Origin: Nansenia antarctica
Taxonomy: Eukaryota > Chordata > Actinopteri > Argentiniformes > Microstomatidae
Length of the DNA stretch: 64,000 nucleotides
Assembly (NCBI GenBank): GCA_963989245.1
Contig: OZ022342.1
Span: 52,854,582 to 52,918,581, forward strand
Direction: 5' to 3'
The notes beneath the pieces are model-generated. The model worked only from the letters and a program-made list of their open reading frames with translations, was not told the DNA's origin and did not search any database. The position numbers and the translations under genes are program-made. The first letter of the stretch is position 1. Every line of letters starts with the position of its first letter. Positions 1 through 12,917 of the stretch are shown here, piece after piece.

Positions 1-1292
1 ACACAAAACAATTTCCCGTGCTGCATAGGTTGTCTTTGTAAGTCAATCTGGGGCAGCCATTTTGCTTTAGTAATTTAGAAGCTCGCTGACCTTTCAGAAC
101 CGCTATAAATTTGAACAGTTGGTGGAAAATGTGTGCTATGCATGCAAAATCTGAATGTGAACTCTGACCTTTCCCCATTTGCATCTAATCAGAAATACTG
201 GGGATATAAATTGCATGAGGAAACCAATTCCATGTGTATAATGGAAGGGGGATGAATGTATGAATGACAGCAAGGTATTGAATGTCAAGCCATGAGGAAT
301 TTTGGATTTGTTTGTTTGTTTGAGTGTTGAAGTGAAAAGCACCTTTTAACAGACACACAAATTCCTCTTTGATTGTTGATTTAAAGGAGTGTTAGAGAAC
401 AGTGACTTGATGTGTGTGTGTTTTAATGAATCCAAGAGTTAGGCCTAGGCATTGGGGGGAGTCCACCTTACACCTTAAAACAATGTCATGCTACAGATCT
501 CTATTTAGAGAACTACACGCTTAACATGAAAGCACGAACTGACCAGACCTCTTTTGCACAGGTGACTGACTCCTTGGCCCCAGGACGAAGGAGAGAGTGA
601 GAGGACTGATAAGACCTAAAATACCTGCTTGTACCCTCAGACTCATCACCAGGTAGGTAGGCCTAGGTGTGGAATCCTGGTCAGTTTGTGAACCAAAACT
701 GTCTTCAGCTCCAATTCATACTAATCAACTATATATTTTGTTATTTTTGTTATGGGCATCCACGACCTCTAGATAAGCATATTTTACTCTAGTGATTATT
801 GTCTGCTGCAGTGCCATTTGGCATATATGCAGTCAATGTAGGCTGTGTAAACCTACCTTAATTTAAAATAAAGAAAATAGGTGTTTTAACATAGATGGTG
901 CTTTATTGTGAGGTTGTATGTGGAAGAGGATACTTGTCTGACCATATTTTCTGCCCTAGTATTGAACATAAGAATACAGGTCTTATCTTTGCATCTGTAA
1001 GTACTTGCTAAAAGCTATCAAGGCCTTAGCAAATAGTATTTTTTTGTGCTCTCCTTTTCTATTGCTGGCCAAGGTAAACCATTGGCATTTTTCCAAATCT
1101 GCTAAACACGTCAGCAATTATCCGCCGTATACAAGTGTTGGTGTCCTGAATAGAATGAACATCTCTGAAAATGTCATCACTCGAATTAGGCCCAGGAGAA
1201 TGGGTTTTCAGATTTTGGACTGCTACATGAAAAGGGTTTTTGGCATTGGGAGAATGTGCATTGCATATTTCCTTCCATCTTTCCCTCGCTTG

Positions 1293-1298
<6 letters not shown>

Positions 1299-1353
<55 letters not shown>

Positions 1354-1373
1354 TCTCTCCCTCTCTCTCTCCC

Positions 1374-1421
<48 letters not shown>

Positions 1422-1428
1422 TCTCTCT
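1299..1428. repeat. (CT)n microsatellite, about 130 bp, with CCC interruptions
   Basis: Nearly pure CT dinucleotide repeat with occasional CCC interruptions. It produces artificial Ser-Leu frames on + and Arg-Glu frames on -, which are not genes. Confidence 0.95.
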
Positions 1429-4400
1429 GCTTAAAATGAACCTTATTGGCCTCATGAATAATGCACAAGGACACCCTACTGATAGAAATTAGGCTTTTTT
1501 CACTGTAGTTATTCACATAGAGCTAGTGAGAGAGTTTTTTTGTCCATTTTGTAAAGGTTTTGCAGCTCAGGTTGCCTTTCTAAAAATAAAAAAAATTTGC
1601 TCAGAGAATCTCATTTCATTTCTGAGAGCGAGGGGAGAGAGAGGAATAGAGGGAGGGAGCGGGGGGGTAAAAGTCTCCTCTTGGTCTAATGAATCCATAA
1701 ATCATAATAGGGCAGGTTTTCCATGCTTGCCGCAGTCTGCACTGCAATTTTGATTTTCATCAAAAATGTAATCCGCCAGCATACAAGAGCTTAGCGACAG
1801 ACCGGATGCAGCTCTGAATTTCTAATTTTAAGGGCTGCTCTTCAGGATTTATTTTGCTATAATTCAAGGCTGCTTTTCAATATCTGAAGTTATTAAATTT
1901 TAATTCACAACATTAACATATAAATTGAAAAGATTTTACGGGGGTTTCGAGAGAGCATGCGGAAGGAATTTTACGAGGTGCTGCTGTTTCTGTTTCCAGA
2001 CCATTCCAGCTAATAGAAGGAAATTGGAAAAAAGAAAAAGAAAAAAACATTATTCTGTTTCTCTGCATTATTGCTTTTTTGAAATCTCTCTTTGGAAGCC
2101 ATCTTGGGGAACATTTATTACATAGAGGTTGGTGGGGGTGGGGGGAATGTGGTATAGATTAAGGAGAGTGGGAAAGTGTTTCAGACTGAAATAGGTTTTG
2201 GTCACCTCTTTGGGTGGGTGACAATATTCTACCCGCCACTAATGCTCTGCATGGTAGAAATGTAGGAAATCTATTTATGTATGTTAGGTTTTTCTTCGTA
2301 ATCCTATAACATAGCAACAAATTCAATTCTCCCATCATACTCTGTGTTCTATTCTCGTTTCTGTTTTATTCTTCCGGTTGCACAATATGACAATAATTCC
2401 ACACAATTATTATCATGCAAATATAACACATTTTCCTTTCCTTTGCAAAACTCTTGCTCAAGAATGAAATCCGATGCCTGAATGATTACTTCTGCTGTTA
2501 CCCCATTGCATACCGTCCATATTTGGTCTAGTATTTTTAGTATCTTGACTAATCTCAATGTGCTGTTTAGAAATGATATCAAGTAGGCCTACCTTTTCCC
2601 CAGACATCTCTCTCGCGTTGAGAAACATTATCTCAGGCTGTACCACATTTATTTGAATACCCATTCAATGACATTTAACAAAACGGCTGCCCCCAATCTC
2701 GAGGCAAGCAGTCTATTGGTAGTTTTGCATAACTGACATTCAGTTCTACACACACTCCATGTAATGATGCACACATCTTGTAGAATGACGCTTGCTGCAG
2801 GCTGGAGTTAAATCCCAGACATTTTCATGTGAAAATGAAATTTTATGAAATAGCCTTATAGTTGTTATTTCATGGTTGATGTGATACCTACATCATGAGT
2901 ATTGATTTGCCTTCTTGATTGGATGTTTTATTGATGATTTGTCAGCATCTGTGATGAGATGAAAAGCGTTCATGTAAAATGTGTCATCTGAATTGGAACT
3001 TGCCATGTGAATGTCTGTTACAATTCCAATGCTACAAAAACCCACATTTAAGCAATTAAGGCCTCAGATCTCAATGAAAAGCCTGACGATTTGGTTTTGC
3101 ATGTTGAATTTGATTGGAAAGAATACAGCCAGGAAATGTCTCTCTTCATGCATGATATGCACTCCAACTGCTCCGAAAATATTAGCCTACATGAGAAGTG
3201 TAACGTGGGTGGCAACATGATTAATCACAATTCAGACACCCATCAAATCATTTGGCCTAGCTAGAGATGAAAAGTGAGACATTTGTTCCGCATTTTGCTT
3301 GGAGAAGTGACACCATTCATAATCTGGTTGATTCTTGAGAATTCTGTGCTAGCTTGCTGCCTTTTATTCTTTTTCATGTTGAATTTACCTTTCTTCCCCA
3401 TTTGAGCAAAAATGCTTTTTAAATTGGCTGTGTGATGCATGCATGAGCAGTATGCTCGATACAAAACCTTTTGACCATGAATTGATTTTCAGCCATTTGA
3501 AGCTGATATGGAGAGAAAGGGAGCGGAGGAGATCAATGCTGCTTTCCCAGAATGTAATTGTTCTCTTATCAATATCCATAATGCTGTGTTCCAGGTTTCC
3601 CAGTGTTTTTGCTTTTACCGACACACTGTTTGGGGTGACATCCTGAAATGTTTTTCAGTTTTACAGCATCAGGCTATTATTTGAGCAAGTCGTTCACCTG
3701 GTTTGTTTATATATCTGTTTTCCTGAATTGCCTAGCCATATACTATGTACAGATGACAGAGCCAAGACAAATTGCTTGTGCGTGGACGTCCAAATCCTCG
3801 ATTTCAACTGGATATGAAAAAAACATGTCAGGAGTGCAGACTCAGTCACTAGCCCATATGGTGGAATTCTTTGAACTGTGAGAGGGTGGAAAGATCTGAG
3901 AGTGATATGATGATACCTATATTCTGTCTGCTCACTCAAGTTCTGTTGAAAAACATCTGTTGCCTATTGATTGTGTGGTGGAGAGAGACATTTCAGGAAA
4001 TGGCTCATGGTTTTGTAAATGTAGCTTGCCTCTTAAAGAGGATGTTTTCGATGGCCTAGCTTAAAACCCTCGGTTCACCCTTTCCATGGTTTATTGCTTT
4101 CACTGACATTTCATCAACTTGATTTTTCATTTGATTAATTGTTTTGATGCTTCCAGGTAAGCCAAGCTCAAATAACCAGGCTATCGATAGCTAGGCTAGC
4201 TGACAACTGCATAGCAACCAGCCGAGCAGCACAAAATTAATGCCTATGTGTGGTAAAGGAATTCACTGAAGGAATTAATCACTGTCCGTCAGTATGGGAT
4301 GAAATCTAATCATGTCGAGCTCTGGGAAGGAATTCCAATTTTGCTCCGGCTTGTTTTTCACTCAAGCTAGCTAACTGTGTTTTTTGTTAAAAGCTCCTGT

Positions 4401-4557
4401 CATGAACTCCAACCAAAAATTGCCCTCTGTAAAACAAAATCCTGTCATAAAATTCAACACAAACTGCCCAGATGTGGAGAATTTGCCTCTGTGAGGAGCA
4501 TTATTCGAATGACCAACATTTAGGCTAAGCTTTGTTGTTGACGACAGGGGCCGGGGC

Positions 4558-4575
4558 GGGGGGGGGGGGGGGGGG
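4558..4575. repeat. G homopolymer, 18 nt
   Basis: Uninterrupted G run inside a GC-rich patch. One of at least eleven C/G tracts of 12 nt or more in the window. Confidence 0.9.
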
Positions 4576-5161
4576 TTGGGAGCATGATCACTGAAATGCA
4601 AAGAGGACCAATGTATTAAATAATGAAGGATGCCTTTCACCAAGATTAGAATAAGCCAGGCCTTAACAATGCTGGCCACTTTCCTCACATAGTGGTTAGT
4701 TGTCATTTCCCAGACAAGGTGTTGCTCTCATGAAAAAGGCTGATTGTTGTTTTTTTGTGCTCTATTATTAGTGGTGTTTTGTCTTCCCCTTTACACAAAA
4801 TCAGTCTTCCTGGTAGAATTCTGTTTGTCGGTTGAAATGCAACCGCTCGACAATCATTTGAACTTTGAGCTGCTAAAAAAACACACACACACACAAACAC
4901 ACAGATACACATAGACACGACCACACCACACAGACACACATGCACACACGCAATATTCTGCTGAATGGATATTTCGTGTGTATATTTTTCTTGCCTTAAA
5001 TGTATAGAATTCGATAATTTCTCATTTTAATGGATTTTATGCCTCTTATATTTTGTTATCATATATATGTATTTTTATATGTACCCTCAATAAAGCCCCC
5101 CCCCCAAGAAAGTATCTCACACTTTGAAACCGTAGCGACAAACATCTTGGATCTCGCTTCC

Positions 5162-5474
5162 TCATTATTTGTTCACCTCAAGCCCATGTATGAGCCTTTT
5201 GTCCAGCAGCACTCTGTAACCACTAGCACTGTTAGGAGATGGACACTGGCTGATGAGGCTCTGCACCACACGTTGTTTTGAGACCACAGACTGGGATAGT
5301 TCTCTGTGAGTCACATGGGGAGGACATTTATGGTCTTTCACATTGCATCTCATGCTACATTAACTTCTGTGTGGAGAACACCCTTCCTACTAGGATGGTG
5401 CAGTGTTTTCCTAACAACAAGCTTTGGATTACAAGTGACCTACAGGCCCTCCTCAACAACAAGAGAGCCTTCAG
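5162..5474 (+). pseudogene. L2-like LINE, 5' coding fragment (before the interruption)
   Basis: Remains of the region between the endonuclease and reverse transcriptase of a fish non-LTR retrotransposon. Visible pieces are YEPFVQQHSVTTSTVRRWT, then after a frameshift ESHGEDIYGLSHCI, CVENTLPTRMVQCFPNNK and LQALLNNKRAF. The last codons (AAG AGA GCC TTC AG) stop abruptly. The expected continuation (..GDKEELKR..) resumes at about 9038 on the same strand. The fragment and 9035-10699 are therefore one LINE copy split by a later insertion. It carries frameshifts and is dead. Confidence 0.75.
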
Positions 5475-5935
5475 CTTCGGGGGGGGGGGGAGGGGGATTC
5501 CATCTACGTCGCTAACAAAACCTCTGCTTAATTGAACAAGCCCAGTTTGAATTAATGTTGACTGTGTAAGGTTCAAGCTCTTCCATTAACATAACTTAGT
5601 CATGTCTAGTCAATGTTAACCCAAACAAGCCTTGATTGCATGTTGCATTGGGCATGCGCACGGAGTACATATGCAGCCCAGAACAGGCGATTGTTGAAAA
5701 GAAAATACTATTTCGAAAACAAGAGCGGTGTTCTTCTCAGTAGCGGAACAAACCCTGCTGATGGATTTTTACAATCCCATACATAATCTAGGGGATATGG
5801 GGAGTAACAATAAGATACACTGGGGGGACAAGAACCAGAGGCGACGGGAGAATATAAATAAAACAACATTTATTGTACAAAGGTAACAAAAACAGGTTTC
5901 TGTGAAACACTTACAGCTTAAGCTTAAGCTAACAA

Positions 5936-7096
5936 CAGTGTTTCCTCCAGGATTTTTCACATTAGTGGCGGAGCGGTTGTCTTTGCACGCGCATAAAACG
6001 CGCACTGGCGCTCAAAACAAGGACGTAGTTTCACCAAAAACTAGAGGGTGGCAACAATTATAATTTCTTAAATAGCGGTTAAGTCATTCAAGCCGAGCAG
6101 GTGATTTTATATAGAAGGTGATCAAATACCAATATATCCTACAGCTGCAGCGGAACATGCGGAACGCGCATTACACACACACACAGAAAGATCAATACAA
6201 AGTAGGCCTACATGAGAGTACACGCACAAAACCAGCTAACGTTACTCATTAACTGTTTACACAAGTAAAATCACAGTGTGACAGTCAGATGGAGCATTCG
6301 GTAAACAACAACAGCAAGGTAATGCTATCAGTTGAGTTAAAGAAAACCAACTCTTACCTTTGAGGACACCAACATGAGACCTGCTTACCCGTACCTCCGC
6401 CGTTCTGTTCGTGGTGATTTTAGAGGCAATAGATTATTTTTGCCCCGCGCTTATTGCTATGAATAGTTCGAAGCTAGGTGCTTGCACGTTAGGTGCGAGA
6501 ATGCTCGGTTAACCCATTAGCGGGAACATTATTTGTTTCACAAAATAGGCTGATTTAATTGACCATGAACATCAGAGACATACATTACGAATGTTCATTT
6601 AAAATACTCTATACTGAGCACTGGTATAAGAACATGAGCCAGAGAACAGCAGTAAATGCAATAACTCACAGTCGTCGCTGATGATGTTGCATGTTCGATT
6701 AGGATACGGGATTAAAGGCACCGGCGACGGGCTAAAAGAGAAATCCAGAAATCCGCTAAATTCGGACCAATCACAAAACTGTTTTGAAAGCGCGTCGCCT
6801 CGCGCGCGCGCCGGTTGAGAGCGATTCAGTCTCGATTGCAGTGCGAACACAAACGACGAGGTTAATTGCAACATTGTAACATATTGTAAATAACTACGCC
6901 CTAAATCTTAACGAAATGTTGGTCTGGAAGCGGCCTAAATCTAGCTTCAATCTGCTTTTTTTCTGTTCTCCGGTCATAATAACTCGCTGCCTTTCTGCGC
7001 AGCCTGAATCAAAGTGGACTGTCTGAATCAATTAGTGGCGGAGGAAATTCATTCGTGGCGGCCCGCCACGAATAAATGCATATAGAGGAAACACTG
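5936..7096. mobile_element. hAT-type non-autonomous element, 1161 bp, nested in the Harbinger element
   Basis: Perfect 12-bp terminal inverted repeats CAGTGTTTCCTC / GAGGAAACACTG. A second inner motif, GTGGCGG, recurs near both ends (ATTAGTGGCGGAG at about 5962 and 7030, and GTGGCGGCCCGCCAC near 7056). The flanks share AACAA directly outside both ends, which suggests a 5-bp rather than the classical 8-bp hAT duplication. No transposase domain is recognised. The interior is CpG-rich around 6790-6815. Confidence 0.75.
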
Positions 7097-8187
7097 AACA
7101 AGCAAGCAACACACAGTAGCACACTATGGCGGTAGCTTAAGCTAACTAGCAGCAAATATACTATAGAAATATACTATAGTAGAACACACAGTAACAGACT
7201 AGAACTTTAATCCAAGCACACAGAAAGATACTAGCAGAACACACAGTAACAGACTATACTAGTACACACAGTAACAAACTAAAGCTTTAACCCCACATAC
7301 AACTCTCAAGTTGTGGAATGGCCCACTGGCACCATCTGAGTGCCTTTTATCCATCACCTTCCGGCACCATGGCAATAGGCAGGGAGGAAGGACAATCACC
7401 TGGGAGAAACACAGGAAACAAACAGAACACACATAAACACAGTACGGACGCAACATGGATATTTATGAATAATATAATGGAGTCATCACAAACAAGGGCA
7501 ATACTGCCGCAATTAACGAGGCGAGGGAGATGGCGTGTCAAAAAAATTGCTAACAGATTAAATGCGTAAATTATAGTTGCCTACAATTTTTTCTTTTTTA
7601 ATAAAGGAACATTCAGGAAATCATAGACGGAGCCAGGCCATTTTGCTTCGATATTCGATATCAGGCAACTTCCATCGCAGATCATGTGACAGCATAGATG
7701 GTGACCTTCAATGATTGGCACAATTTGCTTGGCAGAGCATTAATATACAATTGCTCAGTATGACTAGTATGAAGAGTTGATGCAGTGGTGTTTTTCAAAA
7801 TGTAAAATCAAGTTTAGAATTATCTGAATTTGTCTCACATTCCAGAATAATATTTTGTACTTTGGGTCTGACATTCTGTAAGACTTAAAATCAGTTTTTG
7901 CGTAGGCCCGCTACAACTTAGTGCTATCACATTTTTTATCACAAGGAAATACCTGATTTTGTGCTGATACGGTAAAGTGAAACACTATCTGTACAGTACA
8001 GTTGCTTCTTTGTGTAAGGCTGACATTGAAATGGACATTTCTGTGAACAACTGCATGGGTAACAGGATTTAAATCCAAAGCAGTGTTGACATCAAAACTA
8101 TTTTGATCTATTATCACAGATGTGCATCCAAATCCAATGATGACTATTCTGCCTGACAGTGTATGGACAGCTGCCCCCAGTACATAC

Positions 8188-8310
8188 CTGTACATTTAGG
8201 CTATGGAAAGATTTCCGATTGGCATAGTCTGCCTCCACAGGTGCAGATGGGGGCCTGGATACGCACATGGGTACACTACAGTCTATTGCACCTAGAACAT
8301 TTGGGTAAGC
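8188..8310 (-). pseudogene. HARBI1-like transposase exon (DDE_Tnp_4) fragment
   Basis: On the minus strand an AG acceptor opens a frame reading AYPNVLGAIDCSVP...EADYANRKSFHSLNVQ and closed by a GTATGT donor. NVLGAIDC-(S/T)-x-P and NRKSFHS-(I/L)-NVQ are signature blocks of Harbinger/HARBI1 transposases. The Asp of GAIDC is the first DDE residue of the family. The expected downstream WPGSVHDSR block was not found, so the nuclease is incomplete. Acts, or acted, as the transposase of the surrounding element. Confidence 0.75.
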
Positions 8311-8387
8311 CTGAAGGAGAGGATTAAGTTAATACAGAGGCTTGTTAACCTGTAGGCTACTTTACATTTATTTTAGCTGTCACATAC

Positions 8388-8520
8388 CTGAAATTGAATA
8401 AACGCCTCCTTGATTCTTTGTATTTCAAGATGACCAGGGAAAGGGATGAAAATATTCAGGTACTGCTTTAGATTAAGGTATACCCTTATTTCCCGGCATA
8501 GTTACCTTCGCAAGACCTTC
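8388..8520 (-). pseudogene. HARBI1-like transposase, upstream exon fragment
   Basis: Minus-strand frame QYLNIFIPFPGHLEIQRIKEAF, closed by a GTATGTGACA donor at about 8387. It joins through a 77-bp intron to the exon at 8310. The order F-PFP-x-x-x-E-x-x-(R/K)-I-K-x-x-F before the GAID block matches Harbinger transposases. The upstream boundary is not clear. Confidence 0.6.
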
Positions 8521-9034
8521 TGCATCAACAACCAGAATGTCCCACATGCAAAGAAATGCAAAGCTATGCAAACAGTCTGAACATTGGTCAAGGCTTGGCT
8601 ATGGTGAGTGTGCTTCCTTATGTTTGGTTCCAGCAGACTACATGGGTAAACTATGCTGGGCCTCCTGAACCTGTACCTCTCCTACAGATACTCATCAGGG
8701 AAGCCCAGTGGATTACTTCTATCTCTGAAGACCCTCGGGGCTGGTGTTGCAAATGCTCTGTGTACAGTTGTCTTTCTGAACACAGGTATGACAAAAGCAA
8801 TGCGACAGCGAAAAGACACATAATGGAACTGTCTTTTGGGATTTAGTTTCTTCTTTGAAACACAGCTAAATTAAGCTAGAAGGTTAGCCTGCTATAGAGC
8901 TGGCTAGTTCAGCGGTATAAATCACCTTGGTTACTGAGCAGGGATTAGTTTAAGCCACAGTCGTGGAACGGAACTCTCACTTAAATTAGCGAGACTTATC
9001 AAAATAAGCATGGAGACGTTGATGGAATACCCCC

Positions 9035-10699
9035 CAGGTCTGGTGACAAGGAAGAGCTAAAGCGGCTGCAGAAGCTCAAGAAGAAGCTGAAGGAGAGCAG
9101 GGACACCTTTCCCTCCTTCTACAGCCCAACCATTTACCCCATCACTCTGCCCCAACTTTGCCAGAGCCAAAGACCCCCATGCCACAGCCAACAACCCCCC
9201 CCCCCCCCCCCACTCCCCAGGTCCTGACAGCATGAGCTCGAGGGGGCTCACAATCTGTGCGGACCAGCTGTGTGGGGTACTCCAACACCTCTTTAACCTG
9301 AGCCTTCAATGTGGAAAATATATTGCCTGGTGCCAGTATTTAAGAAAAAGAACCCCAGTGTCATGAAGACCATGGAACGACTGGTGCTAGCACACATGAG
9401 GGCCCTGGTGAAGACATCCTTGGACCCCCTGCAGTTTACCTACCAGGCAGACATGGGTGTGGATGATGCTGTGCATCGTCTCCCTGCTACACAGAGCTCA
9501 CTCCCATCTAGGCAGCACTGTGAGGGTCATGTTCTTTGACTTCTCCAGAGCATTTAACACCATACAACCCTTACTACTTGCTGATAAGCTGCTGAGGATG
9601 CAAGTGGGCGCCCCATTGTTTCCTGGATTACAAACTACCTGACCAACAGGCCACAGTTTGTACAGATGCAGGGATGTGTGTCGGACTTGGTGGTGAGCAG
9701 CACTAGCACCCCCCAGGGGACAGGTCTGGCTCCTCTTCTCTTCTCTTCTATACGTCGGACTTCAAGCACAACAAGGACACTTGCCATCTGCAGAAGTTCT
9801 CGGATGACTCCATTGTGGGATGTCAGTGGAGGCCAGGAGACTGATTACAGAGGACTGGTGGACAGTGTTGTTGAGCGGTGTGACCAGAACCACCTGCTAC
9901 TCAACATCAGCAGGACAACGGAGATAGTGGTGGACTTAAGGAAGACTAGGGCCTTTCGGTGTCCTTTTTCCATCCAGGGAGAGGACGTCAAAGTGGTCCA
10001 GAGCTACCTGGGGGTGCATCTGGACAATTAACTCGAGTGGACTGGCAACACAGACGTCCTGTACAAGAAGGGCGAGAGCCCGCTTTATTATTTATTTTAT
10101 TTTGCTGTGTGCAGGACTCTGTGCTGAACATGTTCTACCAATCAGTGGTGGCCAGTGCAGTGCTGTGCATGGTGGTATGCTGGTGGAGCAGCATCAAGGA
10201 GGGTAACACCAAGAGGCTGGACAAGCTTATAAGGAAAGCTGGTTCTGTCCTCGGTGTCACCCTGGACACAGTAGAGGAGGTAGCCAAGAGGACGATAAGG
10301 ACCAAACTCTTGACCATCATGGACAATCCCTCCCATCCCCTACATGACACTGTGGCAGAGCAAAGCTCCTTTAGCCACAAACTACTACATCTACGTTGCA
10401 CTAAAGAGCGCTATAGGAGATAATTTCTGCCTGCTGCAATAACACTACAACTCCTCCTCCGGCTGGCTCGATCTGGGTGATCAGAGTCAGGCTGGATGAT
10501 GTTAACTCTTATCTGCTGTATATAACATCCCACATGTTTATTTGTCTCTCTTTATTTTCTAATTGTATCTATTTTATTTAGCCTATTATTCAATCGTCAC
10601 TTTATTTTGTTATGTGGTCTGAGCTGCTGTAACGCCTGAATTTCCCCTCAGAGATCAATAAAGTATCTATCTATCTATCTATCTATATATCTATCTATA
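9035..10699 (+). pseudogene. L2-like LINE, reverse transcriptase and 3' end (after the interruption)
   Basis: Resumes the LINE begun at 5162. Blocks in order: GDKEELKRLQKLKKKLKESRD, then the RT core with FFDFSRAFNTIQP (motif A) at about 9532, STPQGTGLAPLLFSS (motif B) at about 9702, a damaged motif C region, NHLLLNISRTTEIVVDLRK, and the C-terminal KRLDKLIRKAGSVLG. The 3' UTR ends in GATCAATAAAGTATCTATC and a (TATC)n tail at about 10663-10699, typical of fish L2/CR1-group LINEs. Several frameshifts and stops are present, so it is a dead copy. Confidence 0.85.
9195..9211. repeat. C homopolymer, 17 nt
   Basis: Uninterrupted C tract inside the LINE fragment, interrupting its reading frame. Confidence 0.9.
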
Positions 10700-11483
10700 C
10701 AATAGTCCTATGCTACTTTTACAGTTGGAGGCTGGAAAATGTGGGTGTTTTCCTAACGTTGGAGCACCTGAGTGCTTTGAGTTTATTGTCATCAAAGGTC
10801 ATCCATAAACAATGAAGCTCTGTGCGCTGAGGGCTAATTATAGATAATAATGGGTATCTAGCCTCTCCCATTTATTTAACTCATTTTTTAAAGCGCTGTC
10901 GTGACTGCTTTTTTCCCCCAGTTTCTTTTCTAGTTGTGATTGGTTCTCCCCCGGCTTTGGTCATAACAAATCATATACTGTATCTGTCTATATCAAAGAG
11001 CAAACCTATTTTCAGTTTTCACTATTCAGACAAAGAGGACCTAGCCTATGGTTTCCGGATTTAAATATTTCAATTCTGTTCCTGTTCCACATTTCTGTTT
11101 TCCATATTGAAATTGTTCCTCATTCAGACAGTTACCTAACATTGCTGTTAAATTGTACTTTCTCATTGGTATGCCAAGCTCTCTTCCCTCTCCTCTCTCT
11201 GAATTCTGAAGTGGATCAGTCAGACATAGCAGCATCCATCCAAGTGTGTGGGTGTTACTGAGTGTCAAGTGCTTTGCCATAGAGCTGGATAGAGATATGG
11301 TACAGTAATAGGCTTGTCGGGGCTAACCATTGATGTTGTCCTCATTACTATGAGGTATGAGAAAGGCAAAGCCCTCGTGTGTCTATCATCTGCACCTGTT
11401 CAAAGCAAGGATTCAGTTATTCAAGAGTTGTATGAATAATCTCTCTCTCTCTCTCTCTCTTCCCACCCCCCTCTCTGCTTTAG
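10700..11483. other. Non-coding, leads to the first visible znf618 exon
   Basis: No gene or element recognised. A short (CT)n tract at 11441-11460 is followed by a pyrimidine-rich stretch and the TTTAG acceptor at 11483. Confidence 0.5.
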
Positions 11484-11748
11484 GAGTGCTGGCCCACAGT
11501 AGGTGGAGTCATGAGTGCTGCTCAGGAAGTGCCCAATCTCGGGCAGGAGCAGATGGACACAGAGGGGGGGGTTCCGGATGGCCCCTCCCCAACCCCAACC
11601 ACAGCTTCCAATGCCACCAAGACCCCAGCCCAGGTCACAGTTAAGAAGGAGCCTGATACTGGTACTGGGATTGGCACTGCAGGGGCTAGCAATGGGAAGA
11701 GCCAACCTGCAGAGATCTGCGTTACACTTGGAGATAGCCGGACCCAGG
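11484..11748 (+). CDS. znf618: znf618 coding exon 1 (candidate start at 11511)
   Basis: Acceptor TTTAG at 11479-11483. The first in-frame Met is at 11511 (MSAAQEVPNLGQEQ). The frame stays open from 11484 to the Met, and the in-frame stop upstream is the TAG of the acceptor itself, so an upstream coding exon cannot be excluded. It ends in PAEICVTLGDSRTQ, matching the conserved block just before finger 1 of ZNF618. VKKEP fits a SUMO acceptor. Donor CAGG|GTATGC, phase 1. Confidence 0.85.
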
Positions 11749-12842
11749 GTATGCCCCGCCCACCACCATCATCACCTAACCTCACCACACTCTTGTCAAC
11801 TAGGATAGGGCAAATCACTTGCAGGGTTGATTTGGTGAAATACAGTGTAATGGAAAGAGGAAGCATTTTGTCTTCTTTTAGCTCTATAGTCCAACAGTGT
11901 TGATTTGAGATCACATAATTACATAATCCCCCTATTTCAGGGAACCAACATTATCAGAAAAGACATGGAATGCAATGAGGAATGGTATCAAACACGTGAT
12001 TGATACAATTCCTCATTCCATTCCATGCATTACAATAAGCCCGTCCTCTGATTTCTACCTCCACCAGCCTCCGCTGCTATACATCCACCATAGATACAGT
12101 AGAAACAGGAAAAGACAATGCAAGAAAAAATATTTGAACCAGCGCAGTTCTGTATGGTTTGGTTTGGGTTGGCCTTGTAGTGTATAAAGCCCCTAACTTC
12201 AACAGCGTTTTTTTAACTTTGAGGCTCGCTCTGTCTCACACAGGCTCCTACGTTTGTGGGATATGTGGGAAGAAATACAAGTATTATAACTGCTTCCAGA
12301 CCCACGTCCGTGCGCATCGAGGTAAGGGCTACTTCCCAACACTGCTTCTTTTGTGTTTTCAACATGGATATTGTTTGATATGATTAACATAATCAACTCA
12401 AGTCGTCTCATTTTAGCGATTTAAAGTCACCTCATGTTTAATGATCTCCTTCTGGTGAATATATGGGCATGAATCCAATTTCGGAAAGCTATACATTTGA
12501 TTTGTAGCATTGTAGCAATGCTTTGCCCTCATTTCTTAGCATTAACTTGTCATCTGCATTCTTCCACTAATACTTTTTAAGTAGTCAATTTTTCCTCTTC
12601 CTGACATCCATTACTTTTAATGTGAAGGATGACAAATGTTTTGGATGTGTGACTCAGACTGAGTCAAGCTGTTGTTATAGGCATTGGCACCATTCCAATG
12701 GAAGAACTCTTCTGAATGTATATTTTTCTCTCTCTCTCCCTTTCTTTCTTTCTCTGCAGAATCAGATGGCATGCCATTGGAGGGGGCACCCCCACCTTCC
12801 AACAGTGAGTACAAGGATGTTTAGACACACACCCAGCTACAC

Positions 12843-12917
<75 letters not shown>

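Larger units (their letters stand above)
1..5161. other. Non-coding upstream region, no gene recognised
   Basis: No frame here resembles a known protein. The stretch holds a (CT)n microsatellite, a G homopolymer and a short CA-rich tract (about 4877-4960). The AT-rich, low-repeat segment 1730-2120 reads like conserved non-coding DNA. It may be 5' flank or an upstream znf618 intron. The N-terminal exons known from mammalian ZNF618 were searched for by eye and not found, so they lie outside the window, are too diverged to see, or are absent. Confidence 0.5.
5475..9034 (-). mobile_element. PIF/Harbinger-type DNA transposon inserted in the LINE
   Basis: About 3.56 kb between two halves of one LINE. 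The ends carry imperfect inverted repeats: left GGGGGATTCCATCTACGTC, right (reverse complement) GGGGGGTATTCCATCAACGT. The target CAG occurs on both sides (5472-5474 and 9035-9037), fitting the 3-bp duplication of Harbinger elements. Minus-strand exons inside encode a HARBI1-like DDE nuclease fragment. A hAT-type element is nested within, and a run of tandem ACACAGTAACAGACTA-like units lies at about 7160-7290. The left end carries an expanded G run that blurs the exact terminus. The element is degenerate and non-autonomous. Confidence 0.75.

Noticed and set aside
1005..1516. Ser/Leu-rich and Arg/Glu-rich frames over (CT)n arrays (also at 14776, 42745, 45168, 59154)
   Set aside because: Translations of dinucleotide repeats, no real coding signal.
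9618..10423. Several + strand frames after 9618 as separate genes
   Set aside because: They are pieces of one frame-shifted LINE reverse transcriptase.
11357..11644. Frame overlapping znf618 exon 1 that would extend upstream of the acceptor
   Set aside because: It is in a different register from the PAEICV block and runs through the CT array and acceptor.
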